Positions 6,698 through 14,848 are shown, numbered from the stretch's first letter. The stretch: 21,086 bases of DNA from an uncultured Brachyspira sp. (GCA_900321895.1 ONYB01000076.1:1-21086), one strand, 5' to 3'. Notes: generated from the letters alone by a model not told the origin. Program-made: numbers and translations.

Positions 6698-7570
6698 TTA
6701 CAAATTGTATTTGTTTTTTTCGAAACAAAGAATATTTACAAGTGAAAAAGCCATTACAATCACCAAAAGCACAACTGCCATTGCTGAAGCATAGCCCAAA
6801 TCTAAGTTCTCAAAGGCTCTTTCGTATATGTAATAAACTATTGTTTTGCTTGAATTTAATGGCCCGCCCTTTGTCATAACGTAGATTTCTGCAAAGACCT
6901 TCATTGCAGAAATTGCACTAATTGTCGTAACAAGTGCGATTGTCGGCATAATATGCGGAATTGTGACGGTCAGGTGTTTTGTCAAAAAGTTCGCTCCGTC
7001 TATATCGCAGGCTTCGTAAAGTTCCTTCGGGACACTCATCAACGCTGCAAGATAAATTATCATATAGTACCCGACACCCTTCCAAATGGTAACTATTATT
7101 ACCGAATATAATGCCCAATTCGGATCGGTAAGCCAACCGATTTTTTGAAAGCCGAGAGAAGTCACAAGAAAATTCAAAATTCCCTGATCTGCGTACAACC
7201 ACTTGAATGCAATAGCAGCAACAACAATAGATACGATTACAGGAAGGTATATCAAAATCTTGTATAACGTAACTCCTCGAATTTTTTGATTAATTAAAAT
7301 AGCTATAAACAACGGAAATATTGCCAAAATCGGCACGGCAACAAATAGATATACAAAAGTATTCCACAAAACCTTATAAAAAATCGGGCTTTGGAAAAGT
7401 TTTACGTAATTCTCAATCCCCGCAAAAGTCGGCTGATAAATGCTCGCCGAGTAATCAAAAAAGCTCAAGAAAAAAGTTTGAAAAAACGGGATAAAAAAGA
7501 ACACCAAAAGGACAAGCCCCGCAGGCAACAAAAACAAGTATGGTGCATATTTCCCGTAGTATTTAAACAT
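6698..7570 (-). CDS. Carbohydrate ABC transporter permease (MalF/UgpA-like)
   Basis: The first permease of the pair, 290 aa, six helices, without the extended N-terminal region of true MalF and so nearer to UgpA/LacF types. The EAA loop is at about residues 185-205 (PKELYEACDIDGANFLTKHL). The N-terminus (YGKYAPYLFLLPAGLVLLVF) and KGGPLNSSKTIVYYIYERAF near 240 are family hallmarks. No Shine-Dalgarno lies in front of the ATG; a promoter with TATAAT ending 6 nt before it suggests a leaderless transcript. The 49-bp gap from miaA and that promoter make the permease pair its own transcription unit, even though it is co-directional with the genes above. Confidence 0.92.
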   Translation of the reverse strand: MFKYYGKYAPYLFLLPAGLVLLVFFFIPFFQTFFLSFFDYSASIYQPTFAGIENYVKLFQSPIFYKVLWNTFVYLFVAVPILAIFPLFIAILINQKIRGVTLYKILIYLPVIVSIVVAAIAFKWLYADQGILNFLVTSLGFQKIGWLTDPNWALYSVIIVTIWKGVGYYMIIYLAALMSVPKELYEACDIDGANFLTKHLTVTIPHIMPTIALVTTISAISAMKVFAEIYVMTKGGPLNSSKTIVYYIYERAFENLDLGYASAMAVVLLVIVMAFSLVNILCFEKNKYNL

Positions 7571-7576
7571 ATATTG

Positions 7577-7605
7577 ATTATACGAAAAATTCCCCCTCTT
7601 ATCAA
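7577..7605 (-). promoter_or_regulatory. Sigma-70-type promoter giving a predicted leaderless mRNA for the ABC permease pair
   Basis: Minus strand: TTGATA (7605-7600), 17-bp spacer, TATAAT (7582-7577), then 6 nt to the ATG at 7570. The only G-rich stretch (GAGGGGG) is inside the spacer, about 20 nt from the ATG, and would not be transcribed. The geometry is the same as at the TPR gene (3308-3335). Confidence 0.68.
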
Positions 7606-7619
7606 GAAATTTACATAAT

Positions 7620-8513
7620 TTATTTCTTTAGTTTTTCAGGATAATGTGTCCATTTGATATTCGGATTTTTTCTGAACCAAGTGAGTTGTCGTTTTGCGTA
7701 ATTTCTGGAATTTTGTTTCAATTTGTCCTTAGCTTCTTCAAGCGTATAAACACCGTCAAGGTACGCCAAAACCTCTTTATACCCGATAGAATCTACAATA
7801 TTCCCGATTCTGCCGTGCTTTTTTATCAAGTTTTGAGTTTCTTCAATAATCCCGTTTTCAAACATCAAATCGACACGTCGGTTAATTCTTTCGTACAAAA
7901 CCTCTCTCGGAAAATTGCAACCAATCCATTCTACATCAAATTCCGGTTCTTTTATACCTTGATTTTCGCTCATCGGTTTGCCTGTAATATGTATAACTTC
8001 CAATGCTCGAATAATTTTTTTCTTATCGTTTTTCTCAATTCTTTTTGCGGAAACAGGATCCTGATGTTTTAATATTTCAAAAAGTTCAGATTTATCAAAA
8101 TTATTCATTTTTTCACGGAAAGCATAATCACCTTCGACTTTGGGCAGGTCAAAATTTTCCAACAAAACTCTAAAGTAAAGCCCCGTACCGCCTGCGACAA
8201 TCGGCGTTTTCCCACGGGATAAAATATCATATACGATACGTTTTGCATCTTGTTCGTATAGTCCTGCTGAATAGTCAACCCCCGGCTCTACGATGTCCAT
8301 CATGTAATGCGGAATGCCGTCTTGTTCCTTTAATGTGGGTTTTGCACAAGCGATATCAAAACCTTTATAAACAAGTCTTGAATCCGCAGACACAACCTCT
8401 CCGCCAATTCCTTTCGCAAGATTAATTGCATAAGAGGTTTTTCCGCTGGCTGTCGCACCGACAATCGCTATGACTTTATTCTTTTTCTTGTTTGTTGTTG
8501 AATTCGTCATCAT
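7620..8513 (-). CDS. miaA: tRNA dimethylallyltransferase MiaA
   Basis: Transfers the dimethylallyl group to N6 of A37 in tRNAs that read codons starting with U; the product is the substrate of MiaB. The 297-aa protein shows the P-loop GATASGKT (about residues 19-26), SADSRLVYKGFDIACAKPT near 40-58, the AGGTGLYFRVLLE segment near 107-119, and the C-terminal NSRNYAKRQLTWFRKN tRNA-binding motif. Length is normal. Two ATG codons occur in tandem at 8513 and 8510, neither with a strong ribosome binding site. The start overlaps the end of the membrane-protein gene by 38 bp, which favours translational coupling. It is the last gene of the long minus-strand series before the permease promoter. Confidence 0.97.
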   Translation of the reverse strand: MMTNSTTNKKKNKVIAIVGATASGKTSYAINLAKGIGGEVVSADSRLVYKGFDIACAKPTLKEQDGIPHYMMDIVEPGVDYSAGLYEQDAKRIVYDILSRGKTPIVAGGTGLYFRVLLENFDLPKVEGDYAFREKMNNFDKSELFEILKHQDPVSAKRIEKNDKKKIIRALEVIHITGKPMSENQGIKEPEFDVEWIGCNFPREVLYERINRRVDLMFENGIIEETQNLIKKHGRIGNIVDSIGYKEVLAYLDGVYTLEEAKDKLKQNSRNYAKRQLTWFRKNPNIKWTHYPEKLKK

Positions 8514-9315
8514 AATAAGAGAATATTAACACAACCACATAAACTAAGAAATAGAAATAAATTATCATCATTGCCATATAAATTAACGGATGAATTATCG
8601 CAAAAGTGTTTGCAAACGAAATCACGATATTCAAAAACGTCAAATAAATAAACAACGCAATGGACTTGTGAAATCTTACAAACAATTTCTTCAAAGATTT
8701 AAATAAAGCCATAAACGGATTTTTTGTCTGATAAAGCATTTCAGGAATCCAAAGCATTAACAAAAACGACAAAACAGTAGTTCCTGCCATAAACAACATA
8801 TTCCAACTGCCAAGTTTGTAGAGTTGAGTGTCCGTCAAAGAATCCAAAAATGTCTTCATATCCTGAGGTGACGCCATTGCACCTTTAATTTGAGCTGCCG
8901 TAAAATCAATGCTCCCGATAAAGTGCATTCCGAATTTATACAAAAATCCGCCGAGCAAGGCAAAAATCAAAATGCTCAAAAGTGAAAATCCGATAAATGG
9001 CAGAAAATATTTTCCAATTCCGGTTGGAATTTTCTTGATGAGTTCAAGAATTTCTTTGGCTCTGTCCTCATCAATCACAAATTCTTTTTTAGAAAGTGAA
9101 ATTGATTTTTTCACCATATAAAACCAACCTGCACAAAATGCCGCCGACATGCACAAAAGAGTTACGAATGCCGAAATCGCCTCCGGCATGGTGTCTACAA
9201 AATGTCTTGAAAAACTTAAATAAATTGTAACCACCCAAATGAATAAAATTAACGGTATCGCAAGTAAGATACCTTCATTTGTCAATTTGAACGCATTTTT
9301 ATATAGCTTGAACAT
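8476..9315 (-). CDS. Six-helix integral membrane protein of unknown function, 279 aa
   Basis: Hydropathy read by eye gives six membrane helices: ~15-38, 48-71, 98-122, 160-183, 200-224 and 230-255, with a charged loop containing DRAKEILELIKK between helices 2 and 3 and a short polar tail (YYDDEFNNKQEKE). This resembles uncharacterised DUF-type membrane proteins with paired helices (DUF4013-like layouts), but I cannot name a family. I start at the ATG at 9315, which has AGAGGTGAT 6-8 nt upstream; an upstream TTG at 9354 would put that ribosome binding site inside the coding region. The gene lies 43 bp below the CoA-activase-related gene and overlaps miaA, so it is probably part of the same operon. 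Confidence 0.85.
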   Translation of the reverse strand: MFKLYKNAFKLTNEGILLAIPLILFIWVVTIYLSFSRHFVDTMPEAISAFVTLLCMSAAFCAGWFYMVKKSISLSKKEFVIDEDRAKEILELIKKIPTGIGKYFLPFIGFSLLSILIFALLGGFLYKFGMHFIGSIDFTAAQIKGAMASPQDMKTFLDSLTDTQLYKLGSWNMLFMAGTTVLSFLLMLWIPEMLYQTKNPFMALFKSLKKLFVRFHKSIALFIYLTFLNIVISFANTFAIIHPLIYMAMMIIYFYFLVYVVVLIFSYYDDEFNNKQEKE

Positions 9316-9358
9316 AATAATATTATCACCTCTGTTTGTAATTTTTTTAACCAACTTT

Positions 9359-10510
9359 TTACTTAATAGTTTCTGCCTGTTTTTTAGTTTTTCCAGACAA
9401 TTTTCGCTTACGTCTTCTCATAAGATCAACAAATGCTTCTAATCTTGTTAAATAGCCGGCTTTTCCTGTTTGTTCATCCATAATTAACGGCAAAATCGGA
9501 ACGTCACATTTTTCTCTCATTGCAGGGAAAATATTCTGTGACATAATTTCAGGCATGCACGTAAACGGGCTTATATGGATAATTCCGTCAATACCTCTTT
9601 CGTCTGCATAAGCTACATCCGAAACGCATTCCAGTGCATCTCCGCCGATATCTCTCATCAGGTAAGGTTTAGCAAGTCTGTCCGCTCTTTGAAGGTGTGT
9701 CTCACCCTTTCTAAAAATTTTAGGAATGATAGCATCTTTTAAAAATCCGCTAACGGTCAAACTTTTTCTGGTTTCAACTCCCATTTTTCCAAGTTCTTTA
9801 ACAATATCCTGATTAGAAAATCTGTCGCAAACAAGATAAATTTCGCCTGTAATATCAACGTGCAAAACTTCTCGATTCGGGTCAATTTTAGTCTTTGCCA
9901 TTTCTGTAAAAACTTCTTTTTTAGCCCTGTTCATTTCTCTTGTATTCATTGCTTTGTCGATAATTCTAATACATTTGTGGTAATTCTTTTCGGCATCGCC
10001 CTGATGAATTTCTCTTGCTCTGTAATATGATAGCTTTCTGTCTAAATCATCAAGCAAGAAAACCTTTCGGATAGCAAGAACAATCGCTCTGATAAATAAT
10101 ACAGGATCGTTTTTACCGCTAATCTTTTTCAAAAAGTCGAACATCCCTTTGATTCCGTCATACAGAGTCATTTCAATATAATTTGCGTGGTATCCCATAT
10201 CTGAAAGAGCATTATTTATGCAAGCTCCGTATTCGCCCAATCGACAACACCCCGGAGAGGCAATCATTGCAACGTAATCCGCACCGCCTTCAATAGCTTC
10301 TACAAAGTTTCCTAGAATTAATTTATATGGCAGACAGATTGCTTCAGGTGAATTTTTTGTACCTAAAGAAAGTGTTTTTTTGCTTGTATATGGTGGAATA
10401 AACGGTTCGACTCCGACTTTTCTTAAAGCCGCAGACCAAGCTATATAAATGTTTCCCATATGGGGAAATGCTACTTTTAATTTCTTCTTATTGTTATTTT
10501 TATCTGTCAA
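9359..10510 (-). CDS. Acyl-CoA dehydratase activase-related (HgdB-like/DUF2229) protein
   Basis: The 383-aa sequence resembles the stand-alone C-terminal part of the large CoA-enzyme activase proteins, related to 2-hydroxyacyl-CoA dehydratase subunits. Seen marks are VAFPHMGNIYIAW near the N-terminus, LGTKNSPEAICLPYKLILGN, the IASPGCCRLGEYGACINN segment with three cysteines, and HISPFTCMPEIMSQNIFPAM near the C-terminus; such cysteines could bind an iron-sulfur cluster. No ATP-binding BadF-type activase domain is fused or adjacent. The start is a TTG at 10510 with AAAGG 8 nt upstream; the next Met lies within the conserved PHMGN segment, so the TTG start appears genuine. The actual reaction is unknown; family members are widespread in anaerobes. 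Confidence 0.8.
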   Translation of the reverse strand: MTDKNNNKKKLKVAFPHMGNIYIAWSAALRKVGVEPFIPPYTSKKTLSLGTKNSPEAICLPYKLILGNFVEAIEGGADYVAMIASPGCCRLGEYGACINNALSDMGYHANYIEMTLYDGIKGMFDFLKKISGKNDPVLFIRAIVLAIRKVFLLDDLDRKLSYYRAREIHQGDAEKNYHKCIRIIDKAMNTREMNRAKKEVFTEMAKTKIDPNREVLHVDITGEIYLVCDRFSNQDIVKELGKMGVETRKSLTVSGFLKDAIIPKIFRKGETHLQRADRLAKPYLMRDIGGDALECVSDVAYADERGIDGIIHISPFTCMPEIMSQNIFPAMREKCDVPILPLIMDEQTGKAGYLTRLEAFVDLMRRRKRKLSGKTKKQAETIK

Positions 10511-10545
10511 TGTTGTTGCCTTTCAACTGGTTTTTAGAGTAAATA

Positions 10546-11967
10546 TTAATTTTTAAAACATAAGTCAGGATGACGTGCCGCAAGAGTTTCATCAACCCGT
10601 TTTACAGGTGTTGTATGCGGTGCAGAGAGAATTTTTTCGCTGTCATCTTCGCATTCTTTTGCAATACTAATCAGGGTGTCTATGAATTCGTCAAGTTTTG
10701 CTTTTGTTTCGGATTCAGTCGGCTCAATCATAATTGCCTCATGCACAATCAACGGGAAATAAACCGTTGGCGGGTGGGTGTTGGAATCCATCAATCTTTT
10801 TGCAATATTTAAAGTTGAAATTCCGAAATTATGTTTTTGACGTTCGCCCGACAATACAAATTCGTGCATACAAGGTTCATCATAAGGCAAATCGTAGTAT
10901 TTTTTTAGTTTTTCTTTTAAGTAATTTGCGTTTAAAACTGCGTCCTCAGTTGCGTTTTTGAGGTTCTCGCCCATCATTAAAATGTATGAATATGCTCTCA
11001 CCAGAACCCCGAAATTCCCATAAAAACTTCTGACATGTCCGATAGAATGTTCAAGATTATATTCTTTAAAATATTTTTCACCGTCGAATTTAACGACAGG
11101 TGTCGGTAAATATTCTTTTAATTTTTCGACCACGCAAACAGGGCCTGCTCCGGGGCCACCGCCGCCGTGCGGAGTCGCAAAGGTTTTGTGCAAATTCAAA
11201 TGAACAACATCAAATCCCATAAGTTTTGGGTTTGTGTAGCCCATAATTGCGTTGAAGTTTGCCCCGTCATAATAAAGCAACGAGCCGTTTTCGTGCATTA
11301 ATTTCGAAATCTCGAGAACATTTTCTTCAAAAATACCGAGGGTGTTCGGGTTCGTCATCATAATCGCAGCAACCTCGCTGTCCAAAACCTCTTTCAAAGC
11401 CTCGATATCTACTTGTCCTTTTTCGTTTGATTTAACCGAAATTATCTCAAATCCGCACATGTGTGCACTTGCAGGGTTTGTGCCGTGAGCGGAATCAGGA
11501 ATAATAACTTTTGTTCTTTTTTCACCCTTAACTTCAAAATATTTTTTAACCACCATCATGCCGGTCAATTCCCCGTGAGCTCCGGCTGCAGGTTGTAAAG
11601 TTACGGCATCCATTCCTGTAATACGTTTCAAAGCTTCTTGTAAAAGGTACATGAGTTTAAGTGAACCTTGTGAATTTTCGTCTGCCGTGTGCGGGTGAAG
11701 ATTAACAAAACCCTCCAAGGATGCTGCAAGTTCGTTTACTTTCGGGTTATATTTCATTGTACAAGAGCCGAGCGGATAAAATCCTTTTTCGATACAAAAA
11801 TTTTTGTCCGAAAGCTCTTTGTAATGCCTTAAAACTTCAAGTTCTCCAACATTTGGAAGCCCGACTTTTCCGCTACGCAAAAAAGCTGAGTCAAGAAAGC
11901 TCAAATCTTCCTTTTCGTCTGTTAAACATATCCCCGTGTTGTTTTCTTTTTCAAAAATTGTTTTCAT
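10546..11967 (-). CDS. gcvPB: Glycine dehydrogenase (decarboxylating) subunit 2
   Basis: The PLP-binding beta subunit of the two-subunit P-protein of the glycine cleavage system, which decarboxylates glycine and passes the aminomethyl group to GcvH lipoamide. 473 aa, a normal length for GcvPB. The PLP lysine is K261 in NLHKTFATPHGGGGPGAGP, followed by the Gly-rich loop; DSAHGTNPASAHMCGF near 165 and the substrate-site segment LYPLGSCTMKYNPK-like (here FYPLGSCTMKYNPK, about 62-75) are also clear. The partner subunit gcvPA, gcvT and gcvH are not in the window. The ATG is 2 bp after the sigma-factor stop, so translation is probably coupled to it. No glycine riboswitch precedes it. Confidence 0.97.
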   Translation of the reverse strand: MKTIFEKENNTGICLTDEKEDLSFLDSAFLRSGKVGLPNVGELEVLRHYKELSDKNFCIEKGFYPLGSCTMKYNPKVNELAASLEGFVNLHPHTADENSQGSLKLMYLLQEALKRITGMDAVTLQPAAGAHGELTGMMVVKKYFEVKGEKRTKVIIPDSAHGTNPASAHMCGFEIISVKSNEKGQVDIEALKEVLDSEVAAIMMTNPNTLGIFEENVLEISKLMHENGSLLYYDGANFNAIMGYTNPKLMGFDVVHLNLHKTFATPHGGGGPGAGPVCVVEKLKEYLPTPVVKFDGEKYFKEYNLEHSIGHVRSFYGNFGVLVRAYSYILMMGENLKNATEDAVLNANYLKEKLKKYYDLPYDEPCMHEFVLSGERQKHNFGISTLNIAKRLMDSNTHPPTVYFPLIVHEAIMIEPTESETKAKLDEFIDTLISIAKECEDDSEKILSAPHTTPVKRVDETLAARHPDLCFKN

Positions 11968-11969
11968 CC

Positions 11970-12581
11970 CTAAATAATTCCCTGTCTTTTTAAATCCTTT
12001 TTAATTTTATCTAACCCTGATTGAATAATTCTGGAAATTCTCGATTGAGAAATTTCGAATTCTTCGGCAATTTCTCGGAGCTTTTTCTCTTTGAAGAATT
12101 TGTATTCAATCAATTCTCTTTCTCTTTTTGGTAATTTTTTTATAGCTTCAACAATGTGGTCTTTCAATTCTATAAACTCAATGGCTTCTTCAGGAGTTTT
12201 GTCCTCCGCTTTGATTTGCGTCGGGACTTCTGCATCTTGCATTTCATCAATAGAAAGAATAGTTTTGTAAACCTCGCATCTGACTTCTTGATTTTGCTCA
12301 TCAGTTTCAGCCTGTGTGCGTCTGTTTTTGAGTGAGTACCATTTGTATCTGCGTCTAACTTCGTTTCTGATAGCCCATTTTATAGCAGTGGATAAATATG
12401 TGCTGTTATAATTTTCGGGGTCATTGTTTTTAAATAAAATATATAAAGTGTGGTTTCCGATATTTATAAGTTCAGGCAACTCAACTAAATGCGACATTGA
12501 AAATTTTTGGTATTCAACCTTCGCTATTGTTTCAACTAAATTCTTATATTCCCTTAGATTAACTTTTGAGCCTGCCTGCAT
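11970..12581 (-). CDS. Alternative sigma-70 family RNA polymerase sigma factor
   Basis: 203 aa. Region 2 is recognisable at about residues 30-85 (ELPELINIGNHTLYILFK, then STAIKWAIRNEVRRRYKWYS, which matches regions 2.3-2.4 for -10 recognition). Region 4 is at about 145-198, with LPKRERELIEYKFFKEKKLR and a helix-turn-helix in REIAEEFEISQSRISRII for -35 binding. Region 1.1 and a full region 3 are absent; the linker is acidic. This is a group 3-like architecture (FliA/SigB-type size) rather than a small ECF factor, but I cannot tell which regulon it serves. No anti-sigma gene is adjacent. The ATG lacks a strong ribosome binding site. It heads the minus-strand series and is divergent from the stress-protein gene, with 135 bp between them. 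Confidence 0.9.
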   Translation of the reverse strand: MQAGSKVNLREYKNLVETIAKVEYQKFSMSHLVELPELINIGNHTLYILFKNNDPENYNSTYLSTAIKWAIRNEVRRRYKWYSLKNRRTQAETDEQNQEVRCEVYKTILSIDEMQDAEVPTQIKAEDKTPEEAIEFIELKDHIVEAIKKLPKRERELIEYKFFKEKKLREIAEEFEISQSRISRIIQSGLDKIKKDLKRQGII

Positions 12582-12716
12582 GACTATAACATTTTAATCC
12601 TATTAAAATAAATAACGTTTATCCACAAAATTATGATATCAGAAAAATTTATATATGACTAGCTAATGTAATTTTACTTAACATAATTTATAACCATAAA
12701 AAAAGGAGAGTTTTGT

Positions 12717-13571
12717 ATGCGAATTTTATTTTGTACTGACGGTTCAAGGATAAGTTTTAATGCTCTGAATAATTTTGCGAAATGGAGTAAGGGAGCGATA
12801 GTTGACGTTATTTGTGTAATTGATTGGAGCTTTTTGCCGGATGAGGTAAGCATTCAGGAGGACGGTTTTGCAACATCCTGTGCAAATGTCGCGGATAGTA
12901 TTCTTGATTTCGCAGAAAAAGAGATTTCGAAATCTAATTTAATTTTGGGGGATAAGATTAAACGTTGTGGCGAAAGTGTCGATTCTATTATTGAGCAATC
13001 AGAACGGGAAAGTTATGATTTGATAGTTGTCGGCTCGCACGGTAAAAGAGGGCTTCGCAAGTGGTTGGGGTCGGTTTCCCGAGAAGTTTTGAATGAATCC
13101 GTTACTTCAACTTATATTTCAAAACATCAAAATACAGCAAAGCGAATTTTGTTCGCGACTGACGGAACGGATAATTCGATGAAAGCCGTTACACAAGCCA
13201 TAAAATATATAAATTTAAATGATAAAAAAATATATATTTGTATCGTATTGGAAAATCCAAATCTTTTGTTTTTGGAAGGAACACTTGATTCAAACTGGTT
13301 TTTGGAAATAGAACATCAGCAAAATATCCATGCCGAAAAAGTTTTAAAAAATGTAAAAACGAAACTTGAGGAATACAATTTGCCTGTCGAAAAATCTGTG
13401 ATTTTATCCGGAATGCCTGCTGAAAAAATTAATGATTTTGCTACAAAAGAAGAAATTGATTTGATAGTTACCGGAACTCGTCATAAAGAAAAATCAGCTC
13501 GTCACTTTCAAAGTTCAATCAGCAAACGAGTTTTGGATATAACTTCTGCGGATGTGATGATTGTAAAATAA
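12717..13571 (+). CDS. Tandem-domain universal stress protein (UspA family)
   Basis: Two UspA domains in one 284-aa chain, residues ~1-136 and ~140-284. Each begins with a beta strand and an acidic turn (ILFCTDGS; ILFATDGT). In domain 1 the nucleotide-binding loop G-S-H-G ... L-G-S is present (VVGSHGKRGLRKWLGSVS) with eight instead of the usual nine residues between the glycines. In domain 2 the corresponding loop reads VTGTRHKEKSARHFQSSIS, which lacks the second and third glycines, so ATP binding there is doubtful. Tandem Usp proteins act in stress or energy-limitation responses in the cytoplasm. The ATG has a strong AAAGGAGAG ribosome binding site. It is divergent from the sigma factor gene; shared control is possible but not shown. 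Confidence 0.93.
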   Translation: MRILFCTDGSRISFNALNNFAKWSKGAIVDVICVIDWSFLPDEVSIQEDGFATSCANVADSILDFAEKEISKSNLILGDKIKRCGESVDSIIEQSERESYDLIVVGSHGKRGLRKWLGSVSREVLNESVTSTYISKHQNTAKRILFATDGTDNSMKAVTQAIKYINLNDKKIYICIVLENPNLLFLEGTLDSNWFLEIEHQQNIHAEKVLKNVKTKLEEYNLPVEKSVILSGMPAEKINDFATKEEIDLIVTGTRHKEKSARHFQSSISKRVLDITSADVMIVK

Positions 13572-13583
13572 AATTTACAAAAA

Positions 13584-13612
13584 TTGACAATTTATGTAAC
13601 GAAATGTAACAA
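13584..13612 (+). promoter_or_regulatory. Candidate promoter for the 13699-14811 gene
   Basis: A perfect TTGACA (13584-13589) is followed at 17 bp by TAACAA (13607-13612), which is a weak -10 but is preceded by TG. It would give a leader of about 80 nt. The spacer and -10 contain the direct repeat TGTAAC-GAAA-TGTAAC. Only the -35 and spacing are convincing. Confidence 0.42.
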
Positions 13613-13698
13613 AATTCCCCCAAAGCCCTAAAAAATTAAAGAAAAGGCGAAAAAGAGCCGTAAACATGACTAAGGAAATTAGAACGAAAGGGAATGTC

Positions 13699-14811
13699 AT
13701 GGGAATGGCAGCATCGCAGGCACGTTTCTTAGGACTGACTGCAAGGAAAACAAACGTTGAATATGAAGGCCAACAGGTCAACCAGCAACGAACAATGCTG
13801 TCAAACCAGTCTGCCAATTATTATAACCAGTTGCTTGGCATGACAGTACCGGTTCCTCCTTCTGTTGACGATTATACAAAAACAGTTTATTCATTTAACG
13901 ATGGTGCATTGAACAATACATTAACATCTTTGGTTGCACAACAGGGCGGAGCATTTTTGATTTCATACAACAGAACTTATACAGACTCTAACGCAATCGT
14001 AAGTACAGTTTCATCAATCGTTACAAGAACAGGTTCACAAGGGGATTATCATTATGCAGTAGGAAACGCAGATTTAAGAGATTTGTCTAAAAGAACATTA
14101 AATCCAGACGGAACATATTCTTACACAACAGTACCTGAAATCCAATTTGACCCGACAACAAACGAAGCAACATACACAGGAAAAGATGAATATCTTAAAT
14201 CACTTGACCGCAAACAGTTAGGTGCATTGGTAGTAGAAGAATCAATGTTGTACGAAAAATTAAACGATGAAAAATACAACGGCAAAGACGGACAATGGCA
14301 AGTATACTACAAGTATAATTCAACATCTAACGAATATACCCCTGTATACTATAACAAATTTGATTTAGAAAAAGATTCAACAATATACAGTGACAAAACC
14401 GGAGCATCACAATCATACATTCCTGCATTTACAATCGGTACAGCTCAAGTAACCGACGAAGTAAAAGGTGTAAACGCAAAAATGGAACAAGATGCATCGG
14501 GCAGATACATCAGCATAACTCTAGATCCCGGAACAGACCAACAACAGACTTATGCATTAACAACAGCAACAACAACGGATCAAAATGCTTATGATGATGC
14601 AATGAATCAATATGAATTCGACAAAGCGACTTACGACAAATCAATCGAAGATATTAACGCTAAGATTGAAGTAGTCCAAGCACAAGACAAGAACCTTGAA
14701 TTACGCTTGAAACAACTCGACACAGAACAAGACGCAATCCAAACCGAAATGGACGCAGTACAGAAAGTAATCGAAAAGAACGTAGAATCAACCTTCAAGA
14801 CCTTCGGTTAA
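13699..14811 (+). CDS. Lineage-type protein: helical ends, beta-rich middle, coiled-coil C-terminus, 370 aa
   Basis: No named family. Residues ~1-45 form an amphipathic helix-like segment (MAASQARFLGLTARKTNVEY then NQQRTMLSNQSANYYNQL). Residues ~50-285 are Ser/Thr/Tyr-rich and probably beta-stranded. Residues ~290-365 are a strong heptad coiled coil (INAKIEVVQAQDKNLELRLK and following). Helical N- and C-termini around a variable beta middle recall flagellin/hook or secretion-filament subunits, but I see no sequence motif of those families, so this is only an analogy. No signal peptide. I start at the ATG at 13699 with AAAGGG 6-8 nt upstream; the ATG at 13666 has no ribosome binding site. It is followed by palindromic repeat element 1 and then a terminator. 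Its N-terminal motif recurs in the protein at 16189-16716. Confidence 0.82.
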   Translation: MGMAASQARFLGLTARKTNVEYEGQQVNQQRTMLSNQSANYYNQLLGMTVPVPPSVDDYTKTVYSFNDGALNNTLTSLVAQQGGAFLISYNRTYTDSNAIVSTVSSIVTRTGSQGDYHYAVGNADLRDLSKRTLNPDGTYSYTTVPEIQFDPTTNEATYTGKDEYLKSLDRKQLGALVVEESMLYEKLNDEKYNGKDGQWQVYYKYNSTSNEYTPVYYNKFDLEKDSTIYSDKTGASQSYIPAFTIGTAQVTDEVKGVNAKMEQDASGRYISITLDPGTDQQQTYALTTATTTDQNAYDDAMNQYEFDKATYDKSIEDINAKIEVVQAQDKNLELRLKQLDTEQDAIQTEMDAVQKVIEKNVESTFKTFG

Positions 14812-14848
14812 TAAGTAAGCGAGTAAAGATTTTCAAAAGAAAGAACGA

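Noticed and set aside
7644..8072. 142-codon plus-strand ORF inside miaA
   Set aside because: Antisense to miaA, whose motifs are intact; no supporting start signal.
10390..10420. GGTTCGACTCC, resembling a tRNA T-loop
   Set aside because: No acceptor, D or anticodon stems around it, and it lies inside the CoA-activase-related coding sequence.
11968..12000. Glycine riboswitch in front of gcvPB
   Set aside because: Only 2 bp separate gcvPB from the sigma factor gene and no aptamer-like fold fits; none seen before the sigma gene either.
12601..12660. Sigma factor promoter candidates (TTGTGG; CATAAT)
   Set aside because: No pair of hexamers has both good sequence and 16-18 bp spacing; the region is too AT-rich to choose one.
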